The notes under the pieces are model-generated. The model was not told the origin of the DNA, did not search any database, and was given only the letters and a program-made list of their open reading frames with translations. Positions 5,609 through 6,196 of a DNA stretch of 6,196 bases are shown here, in pieces. The position numbers and the translations under genes were made by a program. The first letter of the stretch is position 1. Each line of letters starts with the position of its first letter. The stretch comes from Candidatus Cloacimonadota bacterium (GTDB lineage: Bacteria; Cloacimonadota; Cloacimonadia; Cloacimonadales; WRIO01): NCBI GenBank assembly GCA_023230175.1, contig JALNXV010000223.1, positions 1-6,196 on the forward strand, given 5' to 3'.

Positions 5609-6196
5609 ATGGTTGCAAAAAGTGATTCAAGTGCATTTGTTCCTTCTCGGGAAAACCTCGGCCAGCAGATAGCTGGGCATATCGAGGAGATGATTCTGAG
5701 TTCTCTTTCATTGAAAGAAGGCTCGAAGCTTCCGTCTGAGCAGCAGCTTGCGGATCGTTATGGCGTCAGCCGTCCTGTAATCCGTGAAGCTCTGAAAATG
5801 CTTCGCGAGCGTGGTCTGGTCAATATGGTTAACGGCCTCGGTGCTTTTGTAACCAAGCCGCAGACGAACACTGTGGAGGCAGCTGTCAACCGTTTCAGCC
5901 AGATGCATGATGTCAGCGACCATGATCTCACTGAGATGCGAGGGATTGTCGAAGTGAATGCTGCCCGGCTAGCTGCGAAGAATGCGACAGAATCGGATAT
6001 CAATGCTCTTCGGGAGAACCTTGAGAAGTTCAGCGACCGTACGCTTTCACTTAAGAACCGTGTTGCCTTGGACAGTCAGTTCCATGTCCTCATCGCCCAC
6101 GCTTCGGGCAATAGCCTCCTTGAGATGTTCAATGAGGTTCTGGTTTCGATGCTTGCCGACTACATGGGCAATGGCGTCTTGATCCCGGGTGGAATT
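5609..6196 (+). CDS. GntR-family transcriptional regulator, FadR subfamily with FCD domain (3' partial)
   Basis: The frame from the ATG at 5609 is open to the right edge (196 codons), so the C-terminus is missing. Residues about 17-81 form a classic GntR winged helix: LPSEQQLADRYGVSRPVIRE (41-60) holds the recognition helix-turn-helix, LKMLRERGLV follows, and the wing is NGLGAFV (75-81). The FCD effector domain starts near 105, with EMRGIVEVNAARLAA (109-123). It includes LDSQFHVLIAHASGN (154-168), which supplies the first two metal-binding residues, Asp155 and His159; the two expected C-terminal histidines would lie past the edge. GGAG (5599-5602) sits six bases before the ATG. Regulators of this type usually repress sugar- or organic-acid catabolic operons and release DNA on binding the acid. 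Encoded 21 bases after the aldolase, it probably controls this operon and itself. Confidence 0.93.
   Translation, partial: MVAKSDSSAFVPSRENLGQQIAGHIEEMILSSLSLKEGSKLPSEQQLADRYGVSRPVIREALKMLRERGLVNMVNGLGAFVTKPQTNTVEAAVNRFSQMHDVSDHDLTEMRGIVEVNAARLAAKNATESDINALRENLEKFSDRTLSLKNRVALDSQFHVLIAHASGNSLLEMFNEVLVSMLADYMGNGVLIPGGI

Overview
The window reads as one catabolic locus from a bacterium of moderate GC content. All recognisable genes lie on the plus strand. The best guess for the host is a spirochaete of the Sphaerochaeta/Treponema kind. That rests mainly on the TRAP binding protein, whose signal peptide ends in AFA-QGGAE, a small Ala/Gly-rich exit common in exported binding proteins of that group. 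No rRNA, tRNA or marker gene is present to confirm it, so the assignment is tentative.

Layout. Positions 3-113 may hold the last 36 codons of a gene that begins outside the window. Positions 114-297 are non-coding and contain two tandem copies of a 42-bp sequence (period 47 bp, 41/42 identical), then a promoter-like sequence. A YhcH/YjgK/YiaL (DUF386) gene follows at 298-744. A 162-bp gap carries a TTGACA -35 box and a cluster of CTGT/ACAG half-sites that looks like an operator. Next come the three genes of a TRAP transporter: dctP-type periplasmic binding protein (907-1923), dctQ-type small membrane subunit (1988-2545) and dctM-type large permease (2542-3831). A strong intrinsic terminator (1938-1975) separates dctP from dctQ. 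Downstream are a DHDPS/N-acetylneuraminate-lyase-family class I aldolase (3853-4776), an HpcH/HpaI-family class II aldolase (4781-5587), and a FadR-type (GntR/FCD) regulator that starts at 5609 and runs off the end of the window.

How the parts fit. The TRAP system would import an organic or sugar acid using an ion gradient. The two pyruvate-type aldolases would act on it or on a product made from it. YhcH-family proteins often accompany sugar-acid and sialic-acid catabolism genes. The FCD regulator probably senses the acid or an intermediate and may act at the operator upstream of dctP. The substrate cannot be read from the sequence. The aldolase at 3853 keeps the Schiff-base lysine and the tyrosine of its family but has an altered pyruvate-binding loop (CQSSE in place of GTTGE), so the names dapA and nanA should not be transferred to it. 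No kinase, dehydrogenase or dehydratase lies within the window; any such steps would be encoded beyond the right edge or elsewhere.
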